A DNA stretch of 64,000 nucleotides, taken from assembly GCA_016722465.1 (NCBI GenBank), contig JADKJC010000013.1, forward strand, positions 372,001 to 436,000, given 5' to 3'. How positions within the stretch are numbered: position 1 is the first letter of the stretch; every line of letters starts with the position of its first letter. Positions 47,610 to 56,417 of the stretch are shown piece by piece. The position numbers were made by a program, and so were the translations under genes. The notes below the pieces were generated by a model. It searched no databases. It saw only the letters and a program-made list of their open reading frames with translations, and was not told the origin of the DNA. The DNA is from Chitinophagaceae bacterium (lineage in GTDB: Bacteria > Bacteroidota > Bacteroidia > Chitinophagales > Chitinophagaceae).

Positions 47610-48395
47610 ATGAATTTACATGCCACAGCAAACGACACCCGTAAAATTAAAGTAGGAGCGGTAAGTTACCTCAACACCAAACCACTGATATACGGATTTG
47701 AAAAAGGGATGATGCAGGATGAACTTGACCTTTTGATTGATTACCCCAGCAAAATTGCACAATCGCTTCTTGACAATACTATTGATATAGGGCTTGTTCC
47801 GGTTGCCATCATCCCTGAAATGGAGCAACATTATATTATCGGTGATTATTGTATTGCAGCCGATGGGGAAGTGGCGAGTGTATGTTTATTCAGCCAGGTT
47901 CCATTGCAGGAAATTACTAAAGTGCTGCTGGATTATGAAAGCCGCACTTCAGTAATGCTGGTGCAATATCTTATTAAAGAATACTGGAAGATCCATCCGG
48001 TATTTCAAAATACAGGCACTGATTTTATTAATGAAATAAAAGGTTCCACTGCAGCTGTTGTAATTGGTGACAGGGCCCTGCTCCAACGCAAAGTATTTCC
48101 CTATGTATATGATCTGGCAGCAGCTTGGAAGGCACACACAGGCCTTCCTTTTGTATTTGCTGCCTGGGTCAGCAACAAACCAATGCCGGAACAATTTATC
48201 GCAGATTTTAATAAAGCCAACGAATACGGGTTTGAGCACCTGGATGAAGTGCTGAAAGCTAATCCTTTTGATGCATTTGACCTGGAACAATACTATACTC
48301 ATTTTATACAATACCGCCTGGATGATTCCAAAAGAAAAGGATTACAGCTTTTTTTAAACTGGTGTAGCCAAATCATCAGTGTACCTGCCTCTTAA
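47610..48395 (+). CDS. mqnA: Chorismate dehydratase (futalosine pathway of menaquinone)
   Basis: MqnA converts chorismate to 3-enolpyruvoylbenzoate, the first step of the futalosine menaquinone route. The 261-residue protein has the family start KIKVGAVSYLNTKPLIYGFE, then DYPSKIAQSLLDNTIDIGLV, PVAIIPEM, the ADGEVASVCLFSQVPL segment and a helical C-terminus. It has a periplasmic-binding-protein-like fold but is cytoplasmic with no signal peptide. The Met at 47610 is preferred over an earlier frame start at 47514, which would run through the purB coding region. It is transcribed divergently from purB. Confidence 0.95.
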   Translation: MNLHATANDTRKIKVGAVSYLNTKPLIYGFEKGMMQDELDLLIDYPSKIAQSLLDNTIDIGLVPVAIIPEMEQHYIIGDYCIAADGEVASVCLFSQVPLQEITKVLLDYESRTSVMLVQYLIKEYWKIHPVFQNTGTDFINEIKGSTAAVVIGDRALLQRKVFPYVYDLAAAWKAHTGLPFVFAAWVSNKPMPEQFIADFNKANEYGFEHLDEVLKANPFDAFDLEQYYTHFIQYRLDDSKRKGLQLFLNWCSQIISVPAS

Positions 48396-48502
48396 ACTAC
48401 TTGCTTATTATAGTAATAACAACGGTTTTTTTTCGTTAAATACCTCTATATGGGCATTTTATGCCTTTTTGTTCATGCATCCCCGGAAAAGTTAACAGGT
48501 TG

Positions 48503-49588
48503 ATGAAAAAGTTGACGGTATTCGCCGCTTTTACATTTGCTGCACACCTCGTGTACGGCCAGGCATTGCCTGCCGATAAGCTGCTTTCCTCATTGAGGAT
48601 CCCTTCTGTAAAGCTGGACGACTGGGCAGCAAAAAAGAAATTCTTCCTTTCCAATTCTTCAAGGGCCGGAGATACATTGGTTAAGCTGTACGATTACAAG
48701 GCAGAGATTAAAAAGAAAAAGCCCGTTGATTCCGTAATGCGGCGTATGCTATCGAGGGAGAATAAAGATTATTTTTCATTGACCTATCAAACCTCCTCCA
48801 AAGAGGAATTTAAAGCACTTATTGATCAGTTAAAACAGGCTGGCTTTTATTGTAACCATGAAGCTGACCCGGCAACAACTAAACTCCTGTTTCAGCAAAA
48901 GGATATAACGGTTAGTACATCTACTGAGATCAAAGACAGCACAGTATTGTACTCCCTGCAGTTTCACGACCAGGATTTCCCGGATTCAAAAGAGCTGCAC
49001 TATGCTGATGATCTTTTATACTTCACATCTCATGAATACCTGGTATATTATTTTGGAGAAGAAAATGTAAAAAAGGACTTCTATTATTTTTCCGGTGATG
49101 AACTGGTAAACTGTTCAGTGCTTTTTATCAACACAGCAAGGCAGGTGGTATTTATATGGAAAGATGAAGTAAATAAAAGAGGTATTGATAACCTGTTATT
49201 TGGTGGTCAGCAAAAATTGAAGAGTGCAATGCAGTCGGGCAAATTTGTAGCGGAGAGTAATTGGGTGTTCAAAAGCGGGGTGCATGCAGGCATGCCTTTG
49301 TACGAGCTAAGAGTATTGAATGGAGATGACCTGAAATTTTATGCCGGTGGTTCTCCCAATACGGGCGTGGTTGTTAAACAAAATACCGGCAAACTTGATT
49401 TTAAAAAAGAAGAAGTCATTTTGGGTTGCGTGAATTGCACCGATGGAAAATTTGTATCTGCTGAAATAATGAATGCCGATGAAGCACTTGCAGAAGGTAA
49501 AATATTGTTTGTATTATCCGTAGTACTAAACGCAGATGCAGATGAAAAAAGCAAACACAAACCTGCCCAGCCGATGGTGAGTAAGTAA
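48503..49588 (+). CDS. Secreted hypothetical protein
   Basis: A 361-residue protein. The Met at 48503 starts a signal peptide (MKKLTVFAAFTFAAHLVYGQ); the open frame extends 14 codons upstream. The mature chain mixes alpha and beta segments with a conserved-looking WAAKKKFFLSNSSRAGDTLV region, a YTxxY-rich middle (YFTSHEYLVYYFGEENVKKD), and a C-terminal beta domain (GVHAGMPLYELRVLNGDDLK and ILGCVNCTDGKF). No catalytic motif is recognised. It has no operon partner: the following gene is convergent. Confidence 0.7.
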   Translation: MKKLTVFAAFTFAAHLVYGQALPADKLLSSLRIPSVKLDDWAAKKKFFLSNSSRAGDTLVKLYDYKAEIKKKKPVDSVMRRMLSRENKDYFSLTYQTSSKEEFKALIDQLKQAGFYCNHEADPATTKLLFQQKDITVSTSTEIKDSTVLYSLQFHDQDFPDSKELHYADDLLYFTSHEYLVYYFGEENVKKDFYYFSGDELVNCSVLFINTARQVVFIWKDEVNKRGIDNLLFGGQQKLKSAMQSGKFVAESNWVFKSGVHAGMPLYELRVLNGDDLKFYAGGSPNTGVVVKQNTGKLDFKKEEVILGCVNCTDGKFVSAEIMNADEALAEGKILFVLSVVLNADADEKSKHKPAQPMVSK

Positions 49589-49617
49589 GAAAATATTGCT
49601 CCTTTCTTTATAAAAAC

Positions 49618-50166
49618 CTATTTCAACAATTTAAATGAATTCATAAACCGTTCAATCTGTTTATTCTCATCCTTTTCGGTGTATGTAATGGTTTGCAATG
49701 TAAACATTGTTGCTTTCACCATGTACATCCGCATTCTTATGATGGCAAGCCCGTTATGAAAATCGATCTTAACTTCCCTGCCGGGACAGCCTTCAAACTC
49801 AATCTCTTTTTCCGATAATAATTTACCTTTCACACTGTTTACACCACCCTTTACAGCACCGTCAAACAATCCTTTGATAAAAGCAGGGACCTTCATTTGC
49901 TGTGTCAATGAATCGGGATAGATCATAGTCATTACTCCATACACCAGGTTTTCATCAGTGCTGTCTTCTGAAGCATCATACATAAAACTATTGAACTTAA
50001 GCTTACCGACCGGGGAGTTGACCATTTGAGAGTCTGCCTCGGGTTTTTTGGGAAATGATGCTGAAAAACCATGGGAGGTAAACTCAATCCAGTCTCCGGT
50101 AACAGTAAAGGATAGAGATACTGCAATAAGAAAGATGACTGACAGGGTACTTCTTTTTCTGAACAT
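49618..50166 (-). CDS. Secreted hypothetical protein (small beta domain)
   Basis: A 182-residue protein with a signal peptide (MFRKRSTLSVIFLIAVSLSF to TGDW). The pattern WIEFTSHGFSASFPKKPEAD, then GKLKFNSFMYDAS, NLVYGVMTMIYPDSL and a final KQIERFMNSFKLL helix resembles small periplasmic proteins annotated as hypothetical in Bacteroidota. The Met at 50166 starts the signal; the frame is open to 50232. A TACCTTTA sequence about 30 bp upstream is one base off the -7 consensus. Confidence 0.72.
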   Translation of the reverse strand: MFRKRSTLSVIFLIAVSLSFTVTGDWIEFTSHGFSASFPKKPEADSQMVNSPVGKLKFNSFMYDASEDSTDENLVYGVMTMIYPDSLTQQMKVPAFIKGLFDGAVKGGVNSVKGKLLSEKEIEFEGCPGREVKIDFHNGLAIIRMRMYMVKATMFTLQTITYTEKDENKQIERFMNSFKLLK

Positions 50167-50321
50167 ACAAACGGGTTTATATTGATACCGGGTAAAGGTA
50201 TTTTTTAAATTAACACCGCTCACATAAATCACCGCCTCCCTTAAAAATTATTTTTCTTTTTTTGTCCCTGTGCAACATTGTTCAAACTGCCTTGTCTCTA
50301 ATATCAAACCCTGAATTGTAA

Positions 50322-50884
50322 GTGAATCTAGCCATCGAACAAGACCAACTCGTAGAGCGTTGCAAAAGCGGCGAACTGTCAGGATACAGGGCATTGTATG
50401 AGCAATATGCAAAAGCAATGTACAATACCTGTCTCCGTATATTGAACAATACTGCCGAGGCTGAAGATGTGTTGCAGGAAAGTTTTACAGAGGCGTTAAA
50501 AACCTGGACAGTTTTGAATACCGGACAAGTTTTGGTGGCTGGCTCAGGCAAATTTGTGTGAACCGCTGCATTAACCAGTTGAAGAAAAGAAAATATTCTG
50601 TTGATATTGAGCAAACCGATATTGCAGAGAATCACTATAACAGTTGCTATGACGAAGAGGAGATGCTGTTGAAAGTGGCTGCTGTAAAAAAAGCGATGGC
50701 ACAATTACCGGATGGATATAGAACTGTGCTGAGCCTCTATTTGATGGAAGGATACGACCACGAAGAAATAGCAGGCATACTGCAATTGGCAGAATCAACC
50801 GTAAGAACACAATACATGAGGGCAAAACAAAAATTACTTCAATTAATAAACAAAGAACATGAGCAGGCTGGAAGAATTTATTAA
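50322..50884 (+). pseudogene. ECF-type RNA polymerase sigma factor, one-base frameshift
   Basis: The first frame encodes region 2 (DQLVERCKSGELSGYRALYE, then AEDVLQESFTEALK) and leaves frame at a run of five A (50498-50502). One extra A gives LKNLDSFEYRTSFGGWLRQI and joins the second frame, CVNRCINQLKKRK, which has region 4 (AQLPDGYRTVLSLYLMEGYD; EEIAGILQLAESTVRTQYMR) to the stop at 50884. The whole is a normal ECF sigma factor of about 187 residues. A single homopolymer fault and an intact overlapping partner gene suggest the real gene is functional and the fault technical. The end overlaps the anti-sigma-like gene by 26 bp. Confidence 0.8.
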
Positions 50885-51443
50885 TGAGAACAGGGATTCA
50901 TTTGATGATGAAGTACCCTCTAAAGAAGTATGGCAAAAAATTGAATTGGCCATTCCTGGGCAACAGTCAGTTATTGTTAACAGCAAACCTGCAAAGCTTT
51001 TCAATATAACAGCACTGGTCAGGTGGGGCATTGCCGCTTCGATATTGCTGCTAGCAGGCACTGCTGTTTTTTTTCTGTACCTGAAACGGGATTTGCCGGC
51101 AGTAAATACTGCCAACACCACTACAGGCACTACCTCCGGTGATATTGCCGCTACAGTGCCGGAAGCAGTGCCAGAGGTAAACCAGATTGCAAAACTGATT
51201 GTACTGAAACAGGAGGAATTAAAAGAACTTTCCAAAGAACAGCCGGCACTGTATCAAAAATTCACCACTGATATTCACCAACTGGATAGTTCGTACCGTC
51301 ACCTGAAAAACCAGCTCAGCATTACCCCAAACAAAGAAATGCTGATAGAAGCCATGGTTCAAAACCTTCAGCTGCAGCTGAACGTACTGAACCAGCAACT
51401 GAATATTATCAATCAAATTAAACAAACAATCAAAAAAGTATAG
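50859..51443 (+). CDS. Membrane-anchored anti-sigma-like protein
   Basis: A 194-residue protein: a cytoplasmic N-terminus of about 50 residues (MSRLEEFINENRDSFDDEVP, then KEVWQKIELAI), one membrane helix at about 59-76 (IAASILLLAGTAVFFLYL), a Thr/Ala/Val linker and a periplasmic coiled-coil C-terminus (LKQEELKELSKEQPALYQKF to LNQQLNIINQIKQTIKKV). Overlap with an ECF sigma gene by 26 bp and this topology suggest it restrains the sigma factor in response to an envelope signal. The next gene, a DUF4097-like protein, starts 2 bp later. Confidence 0.72.
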   Translation: MSRLEEFINENRDSFDDEVPSKEVWQKIELAIPGQQSVIVNSKPAKLFNITALVRWGIAASILLLAGTAVFFLYLKRDLPAVNTANTTTGTTSGDIAATVPEAVPEVNQIAKLIVLKQEELKELSKEQPALYQKFTTDIHQLDSSYRHLKNQLSITPNKEMLIEAMVQNLQLQLNVLNQQLNIINQIKQTIKKV

Positions 51444-51445
51444 CC

Positions 51446-52443
51446 ATGAAAAAACAATCATATTATTCAGTCTTATCGTTGCCTTTTTGTGCATATAAAA
51501 GCTGTTGCACAAAATGACAACGATAATGATAACGACAACAGGAAAAAATATGAATTTGTAAAAACAAAGTCGGTTAATAAAATTTACAATGTGGGTTCAG
51601 GTGATAAGCTGAATATCTCCAACTCTTTTGGAAAGGTGGAAGTACATACCTGGAATAAGAATGAAATTAAAGTAGATGTAACCGTGGAAATAACTGCTAA
51701 CAAGGAAGGGCTGGCACAGAAGATACTTGATGGCATCAGCATCAGTGAAAAGCAAAGTGGCGGCGTTGTAACATTCAAAACCTCCATCAATGGCAATAGC
51801 AGTAATAAAAGCGATAAGAGCAGTATGGAAGTAAATTACAGCATTTACCTGCCGGAAACCAATGAGCTTCATTTATCCAACGAGTTTGGTGCAATTAGCA
51901 TCCCCTGACTATAAAGGCAGGGTAGACCTTACCAGTAAATTTGGTTCATTAACAACCAGGGCACTTTCTGATGTAAAAAACATTTTGGTAGAGTTTGGCA
52001 AAGGGAACTTTGAAAGCATTGGAAATGGAAACATCACTATTAAATTCTCATCCGCAAGCTTTGGTAAATTATCGGGGAATATAAAACTTAAGTTTGAATT
52101 TTGCAGCGCCAGCAGAATCAATGTTGATAATAGCCTTACCTCCCTGGATCTGAATGCATCTTATTCTACCGTAAACCTTAAACCCGTCAATGGCCTGGCA
52201 GCTTCCTATACAATTGCCACTAGTTTTGGCAGTTTTAAAAATAACACCGGGATAAAGTTTGAAAGCGATGAAGAGGAGGAAGATAAGGGGCCTAAGTTTG
52301 ACTTCAAGTATGAAGGTAAAACTGGCAATGGTAGTATTCCGGTAAAAGTAAAAACCAGCTTTGGCAAGATCATTTTAGGAGAAGCAAGTGAGGAAGATAT
52401 GAAAGAAGAGGGTAAACAAAAATCAAAAAGAAAAACCACCTGA
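51446..52443 (+). pseudogene. DUF4097-like exported beta-repeat protein with three one-base indels
   Basis: The ATG at 51446 follows the anti-sigma-like stop by 2 bp. Adding one A to the run 51449-51454 and one T to the run 51484-51488 gives MKKTIILFSLIVAFFVHIKA followed by VAQND, a normal signal peptide. The chain then runs KYEFVKTKSVNKIYNVGSGD and reaches a CCCC run (51902-51905); removing one C joins SNEFGAISIP to DYKGRVDLTSKFGSL. The rest is a series of short beta strands (FGKLSGNIKLKFEF; ASYTIATSFGSFKNN) typical of DUF4097/adhesin-like beta-helix proteins, with an acidic end. Sigma factor, anti-sigma factor and this type of protein recur together in Bacteroidota. All three faults are in homopolymers. 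Confidence 0.72.
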
Positions 52444-52580
52444 TTATGGCAATATCTGCCTGCATAAATCATTTTCCTTAAAAGGGTACTCAAAAAGTAC
52501 CCTTTTATGTACCCCGTAAATGCGCTGTTAATTTACTAATCCAATAAGGAATTAAGCAGTATATAAATTACATTTGCACG

Positions 52581-53238
52581 GTGCAGGAACAAACTAAAGA
52601 AACTGATTACCCCAATATTAAAACAACCAATTGGGGTAGAGCCGTAGAAAATACCCGGTTCAGGAACAAGCTGATTGTGGGTGTGCTGGTATTTGGAGGT
52701 ATTCTTCTGGTATTGCCATCTTTTCTTTGCAATGATTGAAAACCGCAACGGTATAGTTTTGAACGATATATTGCTCAATAATATCGGCCCCATGGACTTC
52801 TCCATTCCAATTTTTATTATTATATGGTCTACCACAGCATTGTTTTTTATCAGGTCGTATTATAATCCGGCCATATTTCTGCAGGCGATTTACAGCGTGG
52901 TTTTCCTTACATTATTAAGAATGCTTTCGATTTATCTGGTTCGACTCGATCCACCATTAACCATCATTGCCATAAAAGATCCATTGACCAGCCTGACTTA
53001 CGGCGGCAAAGATATTTTTATCACAAAAGACCTCTTTTTTTCCGGCCACACTTCCAATATGCTGATATTGGCACTTTGTTTCGAAAAAAAGAACGACAAA
53101 TGGCTTGGTTATTTAGCCGCTCTGTCAGTTGGTATCCTGGTATTATTTCAACATGCCCATTACACCATTGATGTAATTGCCGCCATTATTATCACTTTTA
53201 TTGTGGTAAAGTTTGCAAAGAGAGCTGCGATCCATTAG
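52581..53238 (+). pseudogene. PAP2-family membrane phosphatase, one-base frameshift
   Basis: From GTG 52581 the frame reads MQEQTKETDYPNIKTTNWGR and LIVGVLVFGGILLVLPSF, a cytoplasmic tail and the first helix. It is one base out of register around the T-runs 52721-52728; removing one T joins it to AMIENRNGIVLNDILLNNI, the start of the remainder. The rest has helices, a GHTSN active-site segment (LFFSGHTSNMLILAL) and HAHYTIDVIAAIII, the C-terminal PAP2 (sphingomyelin synthase-like) motif. It would act on lipid phosphates in the inner membrane. The single indel resembles the other homopolymer faults nearby. Confidence 0.78.
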
Positions 53239-53457
53239 AAGTTGGATTATACACCAATTTTTATTTTTGCTTATCCTATTTTTCGTTGAATGTAATATCT
53301 GCCGCATTGCAGTTGTTTAAAAAAGCAGGCTGAAATTGACACGAAAAAGACACAACTGCCTTGCTTGAAAATTAAATAATTAAATAGAATTCAAAAAAAT
53401 ATTGAGAAGGAAAGCCTTATCTGTAAAGCATTTTGGAGAGGCGGGCCTTAAAAAAAT

Positions 53458-53527
53458 ATTCCCCCTGAAGAATCAGGGGGAATTTTCTTTAACCCTTAAA
53501 ACAACCAACATGAATGATGTTGATTCC
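53458..53527 (+). repeat. Duplicated hairpin element, copy 1
   Basis: A stem CCCCCTGA, loop AGAA, TCAGGGGG (53461-53480, extended by ATT/AAT) is followed by a conserved tail TTAACCCTTAAAACAACCAA and a second small hairpin CAACAT/ATGTTG (loop GAATG). Copy 2 at 53641 repeats the layout. Confidence 0.7.
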
Positions 53528-53626
53528 TATGAATGCAATTTACGGGGTTTAATGAAATATGTTTACTTTTTTTTATTTTTTTTTAGCTGTATTTTCTATG
53601 CTCAAAGGAAAATGCTGGTACAATAA
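53510..53626 (+). CDS. Small hydrophobic peptide within copy 1 of the hairpin element
   Basis: The ATG at 53510 lies inside the second hairpin of copy 1. The 38-codon frame encodes MNDVDSYECNLRG and then a signal-like stretch MKYVYFFLFFFSCIFYAQ before a short tail. Copy 2 has a parallel ATG whose first codons encode MSNVD but stops after 15 codons. It could be a small membrane peptide or a truncated gene start. Confidence 0.3.
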   Translation: MNDVDSYECNLRGLMKYVYFFLFFFSCIFYAQRKMLVQ

Positions 53627-53640
53627 ATTTTAAAAAATAA

Positions 53641-53712
53641 AAAAAATCCCTCCGAGGAATCGGAGGGATTTTTTTAACCCTTAAAACAACCAACATGAGT
53701 AATGTTGATACT
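53641..53712 (+). repeat. Duplicated hairpin element, copy 2, also terminator of lon
   Basis: The stem AAAAAATCCCTCCGA / TCGGAGGGATTTTTT with loop GGAA (53641-53674) is followed by the same tail and the small hairpin CAACAT/ATGTTG (loop GAGTA). The stem differs in sequence from copy 1 but keeps pairing. On the minus strand it is a strong terminator downstream of lon. Confidence 0.75.
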
Positions 53713-53766
53713 ATACAACACCGGATACGGTGTTTGGTTTAAAATAGTTCGCTAAAGCCAAAAATA

Positions 53767-56166
53767 TTATGAAAGAGCTATATCCAGTACTTGCTGCATC
53801 GTCTTTACGTAATGAAACCGGATGCCCTTTATAAAAGCAGGGTTTATTTCTTCTACATCCTTTTCATTTTGCCAGCACATGATGATCTCTTTCAATCCTG
53901 CTCTCTTGGCTGCCAGTACTTTTTCTTTAATACCTCCCACAGGAAGTACCTGCCCCCTCAATGTTATCTCACCCGTCATTGCCAGGTAAGGCCGGATCCT
54001 TCGGTTGGTAAAAGCACTTGTTAATGCGGTCATCATGGTAATGCCTGCGCTTGGTCCATCTTTGGGTACGGCTCCTTCAGGAATATGAATGTGAACATTT
54101 TTTTTGACAAACATTTCAGGGTCTATATCCAGCTTTTTGGCATTTACCTGCAGCCAGGTAAATGCTGTACTGGCACTTTCTTTCATCACATTACCAAGAT
54201 TGCCGGTCATTTTCATTTCTCCCTTGCCGTCACTGAGGGATGTTTCAATGAACAGGATATCCCCCCCCACATAAGTCCAGGCAAGGCCAACTGCTACACC
54301 AGGCATATTGGCCACTTTATACATATCGTTTGTAAATCTTGGCTTACCCAAAATTCTTTCAAGATCCTGCTGTGTAAGTGTAGCCTTAAGCTTGCCTTTT
54401 ATGGCATACTGCTTGGCAAGGTTACGCATTACTGCTGCCAGTTGCCTGTCGAGGTCACGAACACCGCTTTCCCTTGTATAATCTTCAATTAATTTTTCAA
54501 GTACCTTATCACTGACCTTGATGTTCAAGTCTTTAAGACCGTGGGCTTCCTGTTGTTTTGGCAACAGGTGGCGCTTGGCGATCTCGATCTTTTCTTCCAC
54601 AGCATAGCCATTCAGATCAATGATCTCCAGGCGGTCTCTTAAAGCCGGCTGGATATTGTTTATATTATTGGCTGTTGCAATAAAGAGCACTTTACTCAGG
54701 TCGTACTCCAGCTCCAGGTAGTTATCGTAAAAATTATTGTTCTGTTCCGGGTCAAGTACTTCCAGCAATGCAGAGGATGGGTCGCCGCGGTGATCAGCGC
54801 CGATCTTATCGATCTCATCCAGTATCATTACCGGGTTACTGCTCTTGATCTTCCTGATGGATTGAATGATGCGGCCGGGCATGGCACCAATATAAGTTTT
54901 GCGATGGCCACGTATCTCACTTTCATCATGCAGTCCTCCCAGGCTTACCCTCACATATTTTCTTGATACCGCATTGGCAATGCTTTTACCCAGGCTTGTT
55001 TTACCGATACCGGGAGGGCCTACAAAGCAAAGTATCGGGCTCTTCATATCGCCTTTTAACTTCAATACAGCCAGGTATTCCAATATTCTTTCCTTTATCT
55101 TTTCCATGCCATAATGGTCATGATCCAGTATCTTTTTGGCTTTTTTCAAATCATAAGAATCAGCTGTATAATCCTGCCAGGGCAAGTCCAGCATCAGGTC
55201 CAGGTGATTGTACACCACCGAATAATCGGGCGTGCTGGGGTGCATCCTTTCCAGTTTTTCAGCCCCTTTGGTAAACATTTCTTTTGCTGCCAGCGGCCAT
55301 TTTTTGGTTTCCGCTTTCTTGAGCATTTCTTTTACCTCAGCCACATTATCACCACCAAGCTCTTCTTTAATGGCTTTCATCTGCTGCTGTAGAAAGTATT
55401 CCTTCTGCTGCTTATCCAGCTCTGCCCTTGTTTTATTAGTTACTTTGTTTTTCAGCTCGGTGTACTGCAGTTCAGTGTGCAGCAGGTTCAACAACAGTTC
55501 GGCACGGGCCTTTATATTGTTGGTCACCAGCAGGCGCTGTTTATCCTTTATTTCACTGCTTAAATTGCTGCTTACAAAATGGATGAGGAAGGCCGGATTT
55601 TCAATATTCTTCAAAATAATGCCGGCTTCACTGGGCAGGTTGGGAGAAAGGGTGATGATCTGCGAAGCAAGGTCCTTAATGCTGCTAACCATGGCATCAA
55701 AATCAGCGTCATTTTTCAATACTTCTTCGTCCAGCAACTGCACTTTTGCCTTGAAATAAGGATCTTCGGTAGTGATCTCATCTATTTTAAACCGCTTTTT
55801 CCCCTGGATTATGATAGTGGTTCCACCATCGGGCATTTTTATCAGTTTGGCAATTTTTGCCACCGTTCCAATTTCTTCCAGGTCGCTAACGGTGGGCTCT
55901 TCTACATTACTGTCTTTTTGCGCTATCACACCTATCAATTTGTCACCTTTGTAAACATCGGTTACAGCTTTTATACTCTTATCACGACCAACTGTAATGG
56001 GTAAAACCACACCAGGGAAAAGAACGGTATTGCGTAGTGGAAGTAAGGGCAGATCGGCTGTAATGCTTTGCAGGTCGGTATCATCAGCGCTGTCTTCATT
56101 TAGGGGGATGATGGGCATGAACTCCATTTCTTCTTCGGGTCCCTGTAACATAAATCGTTTATTCAT
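53767..56166 (-). CDS. lon: ATP-dependent protease La
   Basis: A 799-residue cytoplasmic Lon protease, the usual size. The N-terminal substrate-binding domain (LPLLPLRNTVLFPGVVLPIT) spans about 40-240, followed by a coiled-coil linker. The AAA+ domain has Walker A GPPGIGKTSLGKSIA and Walker B VMILDEIDKIG, with the LGGLHDESEIRGHRKTYIGA segment between them. The protease domain has the catalytic Ser in PKDGPSAGITMMTAL and Lys in GIKEKVLAAKRAG. It degrades misfolded and regulatory proteins. The gene is followed by the duplicated hairpin element, whose copy 2 acts as a terminator on this strand. Confidence 0.97.
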   Translation of the reverse strand: MNKRFMLQGPEEEMEFMPIIPLNEDSADDTDLQSITADLPLLPLRNTVLFPGVVLPITVGRDKSIKAVTDVYKGDKLIGVIAQKDSNVEEPTVSDLEEIGTVAKIAKLIKMPDGGTTIIIQGKKRFKIDEITTEDPYFKAKVQLLDEEVLKNDADFDAMVSSIKDLASQIITLSPNLPSEAGIILKNIENPAFLIHFVSSNLSSEIKDKQRLLVTNNIKARAELLLNLLHTELQYTELKNKVTNKTRAELDKQQKEYFLQQQMKAIKEELGGDNVAEVKEMLKKAETKKWPLAAKEMFTKGAEKLERMHPSTPDYSVVYNHLDLMLDLPWQDYTADSYDLKKAKKILDHDHYGMEKIKERILEYLAVLKLKGDMKSPILCFVGPPGIGKTSLGKSIANAVSRKYVRVSLGGLHDESEIRGHRKTYIGAMPGRIIQSIRKIKSSNPVMILDEIDKIGADHRGDPSSALLEVLDPEQNNNFYDNYLELEYDLSKVLFIATANNINNIQPALRDRLEIIDLNGYAVEEKIEIAKRHLLPKQQEAHGLKDLNIKVSDKVLEKLIEDYTRESGVRDLDRQLAAVMRNLAKQYAIKGKLKATLTQQDLERILGKPRFTNDMYKVANMPGVAVGLAWTYVGGDILFIETSLSDGKGEMKMTGNLGNVMKESASTAFTWLQVNAKKLDIDPEMFVKKNVHIHIPEGAVPKDGPSAGITMMTALTSAFTNRRIRPYLAMTGEITLRGQVLPVGGIKEKVLAAKRAGLKEIIMCWQNEKDVEEINPAFIKGIRFHYVKTMQQVLDIALS

Positions 56167-56269
56167 AATTATTCAAGATATTGTCAAAATGTCAAAAATT
56201 CTACTATTGGGCTTTGTTTTTATGTGAATGTGTATATTGACAACATTAGTGCCGAACACAATCAATAAT

Positions 56270-56400
56270 TGAAAATGGAAAGTGGAAAGTTGCAAAGTTG
56301 GAAATGGGAAAAGTGCTGCAATGTTTATGCACTATTGACTATTCACAATTCACTATTGACCATTGACGATCCCCCATTGCCCACCCACCATTCACAATTA
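56270..56400. repeat. Short-word degenerate repeats upstream of the CCA gene
   Basis: The stretch has words such as GGAAAGTGGAAAGTTG and ATTCACAATTCACTATTGAC, CATTGACGAT, CACCATTCACAATTAC repeated with small changes. Similar word runs occur at about 40210-40245, 57845-57905 and 63410-63510. I recall such patterns between genes in Bacteroidota; their role is unknown. Confidence 0.55.
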
Positions 56401-56404
56401 CGCT

Positions 56405-56412
56405 TATTTTTG
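56405..56412 (+). promoter_or_regulatory. -7 element at the CCA gene start
   Basis: TATTTTTG, an exact TAnnTTTG match, ends five bases before the ATG at 56418, so the transcript would be leaderless or nearly so. Confidence 0.55.
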
Positions 56413-56417
56413 CCGAT

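Larger units (their letters stand above)
53239..53766. other. Gap with duplicated hairpin element
   Basis: These 528 bases between the PAP2 gene and lon contain two copies of a hairpin plus conserved tail (described separately), an AT-rich spacer and a hairpin at 53717-53734. I see no full-length gene. Confidence 0.6.
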
